From CAYXTW01 sp964452645 (GTDB lineage: Bacteria; Zixibacteria; MSB-5A5; GN15; PGXB01): a DNA stretch of 64,000 bases. The notes below the pieces were generated by a model, which saw only the letters and a program-made list of their open reading frames with translations, was not told the origin of the DNA and made no database searches. Every line of letters begins with the position of its first letter. Within the stretch, counting starts at the first letter, position 1. Location of the stretch: positions 1 through 64,000 of the forward strand of contig CAYVMO010000010.1 in NCBI GenBank assembly GCA_964452645.1, given 5' to 3'. Below are positions 63,635 through 64,000 of this stretch, piece by piece. The position numbers were made by a program, and so were the translations under genes.

Positions 63635-64000
63635 ATCGCCGCCCCCTCTGTTATGGCTTCTTCGGGGCCATGTTTGACTTCCCTTACCATAATATAAAGG
63701 TAAAGAACACCTAGAAACAAATATATCAAAACGAAAAGAATAATCGAAAACATAATCTCGCCCGAAGAGACTGTCATCGATGCGGCATCGGCCGTCTTAA
63801 GCAATTTATAAACGACCCATGGCTGCCGCCCCACTTCGGCGGCAACCCATCCCAGTTGACAGGCGGCGATTGGTAGGGGAATAAATACGATAAGAATTCT
63901 TAAAAACCATTTCGAATCATATAATTTTCTCCGGATTAAGAAAAATACACCAACAAAAGTAACCGCAATAAATAACAGGCCCAGGATAACCATATTGTGA
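63631..64000 (-). CDS. cydA: Cytochrome bd oxidase subunit I, C-terminal part (cut by window edge)
   Basis: Only the last 123 codons of subunit I, which carries the haems and the quinol site, are visible; the rest lies beyond 64000. Diagnostic: LGWVAAEVGRQPWVVYKLLKT (about the last third of CydA), with helices on both sides, ending in the charged tail REVKHGPEEA. The reading frame runs open to the edge of the window. Confidence 0.93.
   Translation of the reverse strand, partial: HNMVILGLLFIAVTFVGVFFLIRRKLYDSKWFLRILIVFIPLPIAACQLGWVAAEVGRQPWVVYKLLKTADAASMTVSSGEIMFSIILFVLIYLFLGVLYLYIMVREVKHGPEEAITEGAAI

Overview
The window is a 64-kb chromosomal segment of a Gram-negative, diderm bacterium. Evidence for an outer membrane is an RND efflux pump, several lipoproteins and secreted proteins. 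Base composition is moderate, with many A/T-ending codons. Several things fit a deep-branching member of the FCB superphylum, perhaps Zixibacteria-like: an Hmc/Tmc-type redox complex, a quinol-type NO reductase, cytochrome bd, a FabL-type enoyl reductase, a lysine-rich SWIB protein, and many Cys-containing PAS sensors. This placement is an inference from gene content only. No tRNA, rRNA, CRISPR array, transposase or phage gene was recognised.

Layout. 1-9 kb: the end of an RND pump gene, glutamate dehydrogenase, and a translationally coupled pair of PEP-synthase-like ATP-binding proteins that lack the phosphohistidine domain; the second also carries a GAF-like domain and a nucleotidyltransferase. 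9-20 kb: a metallophosphoesterase, then a sigma-54 activator and a long operon behind a near-consensus sigma-54 promoter. This operon encodes a NifX-like fusion protein, an Fe-S (HmcF-like) subunit, a cytochrome b-like subunit, a four-cluster ferredoxin and an NrfD protein fused to a six-haem cytochrome. It ends with response regulator, histidine kinase and response regulator. 20-24.4 kb: an SDR, then an Rrf2 repressor, quinol NO reductase and haemerythrin-like protein forming an NO-defence operon.

24.4-37 kb is mostly housekeeping: tilS-hpt-ftsH-folE (minus strand), purL, a small GNAT/DUF116 cluster, a TPR lipoprotein, coaX, and groES-groL under a CIRCE element. 37-46.4 kb holds two tandem paralogous membrane proteins with C-terminal TPRs, an FAD-domain protein, an iron alcohol dehydrogenase, a GT4 glycosyltransferase, a cytidylate-kinase-like protein and the SWIB protein. 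46.5-54.7 kb is more accessory: a prolyl oligopeptidase lipoprotein, a large secreted beta-rich protein, a lipoprotein, and an AT-rich island with an AbiE-type toxin-antitoxin pair arranged convergently. The antitoxin is preceded by striking perfect palindromes.

54.7-64 kb: glyS-recO-divIC/ftsB (minus), a five-repeat heavy-metal-binding-domain protein, a lone response regulator, a DUF255 thioredoxin-like protein with a MIP18-family protein, fabL, and cydB with the end of cydA (cut by the window edge).

The locus that looks most like an incompletely described system is 10.15-19.8 kb: a sigma-54-controlled membrane redox complex with its own Cys-PAS sensors. The 4.1-9.0 kb PEP-synthase-like pair and the convergent AbiE module come next.
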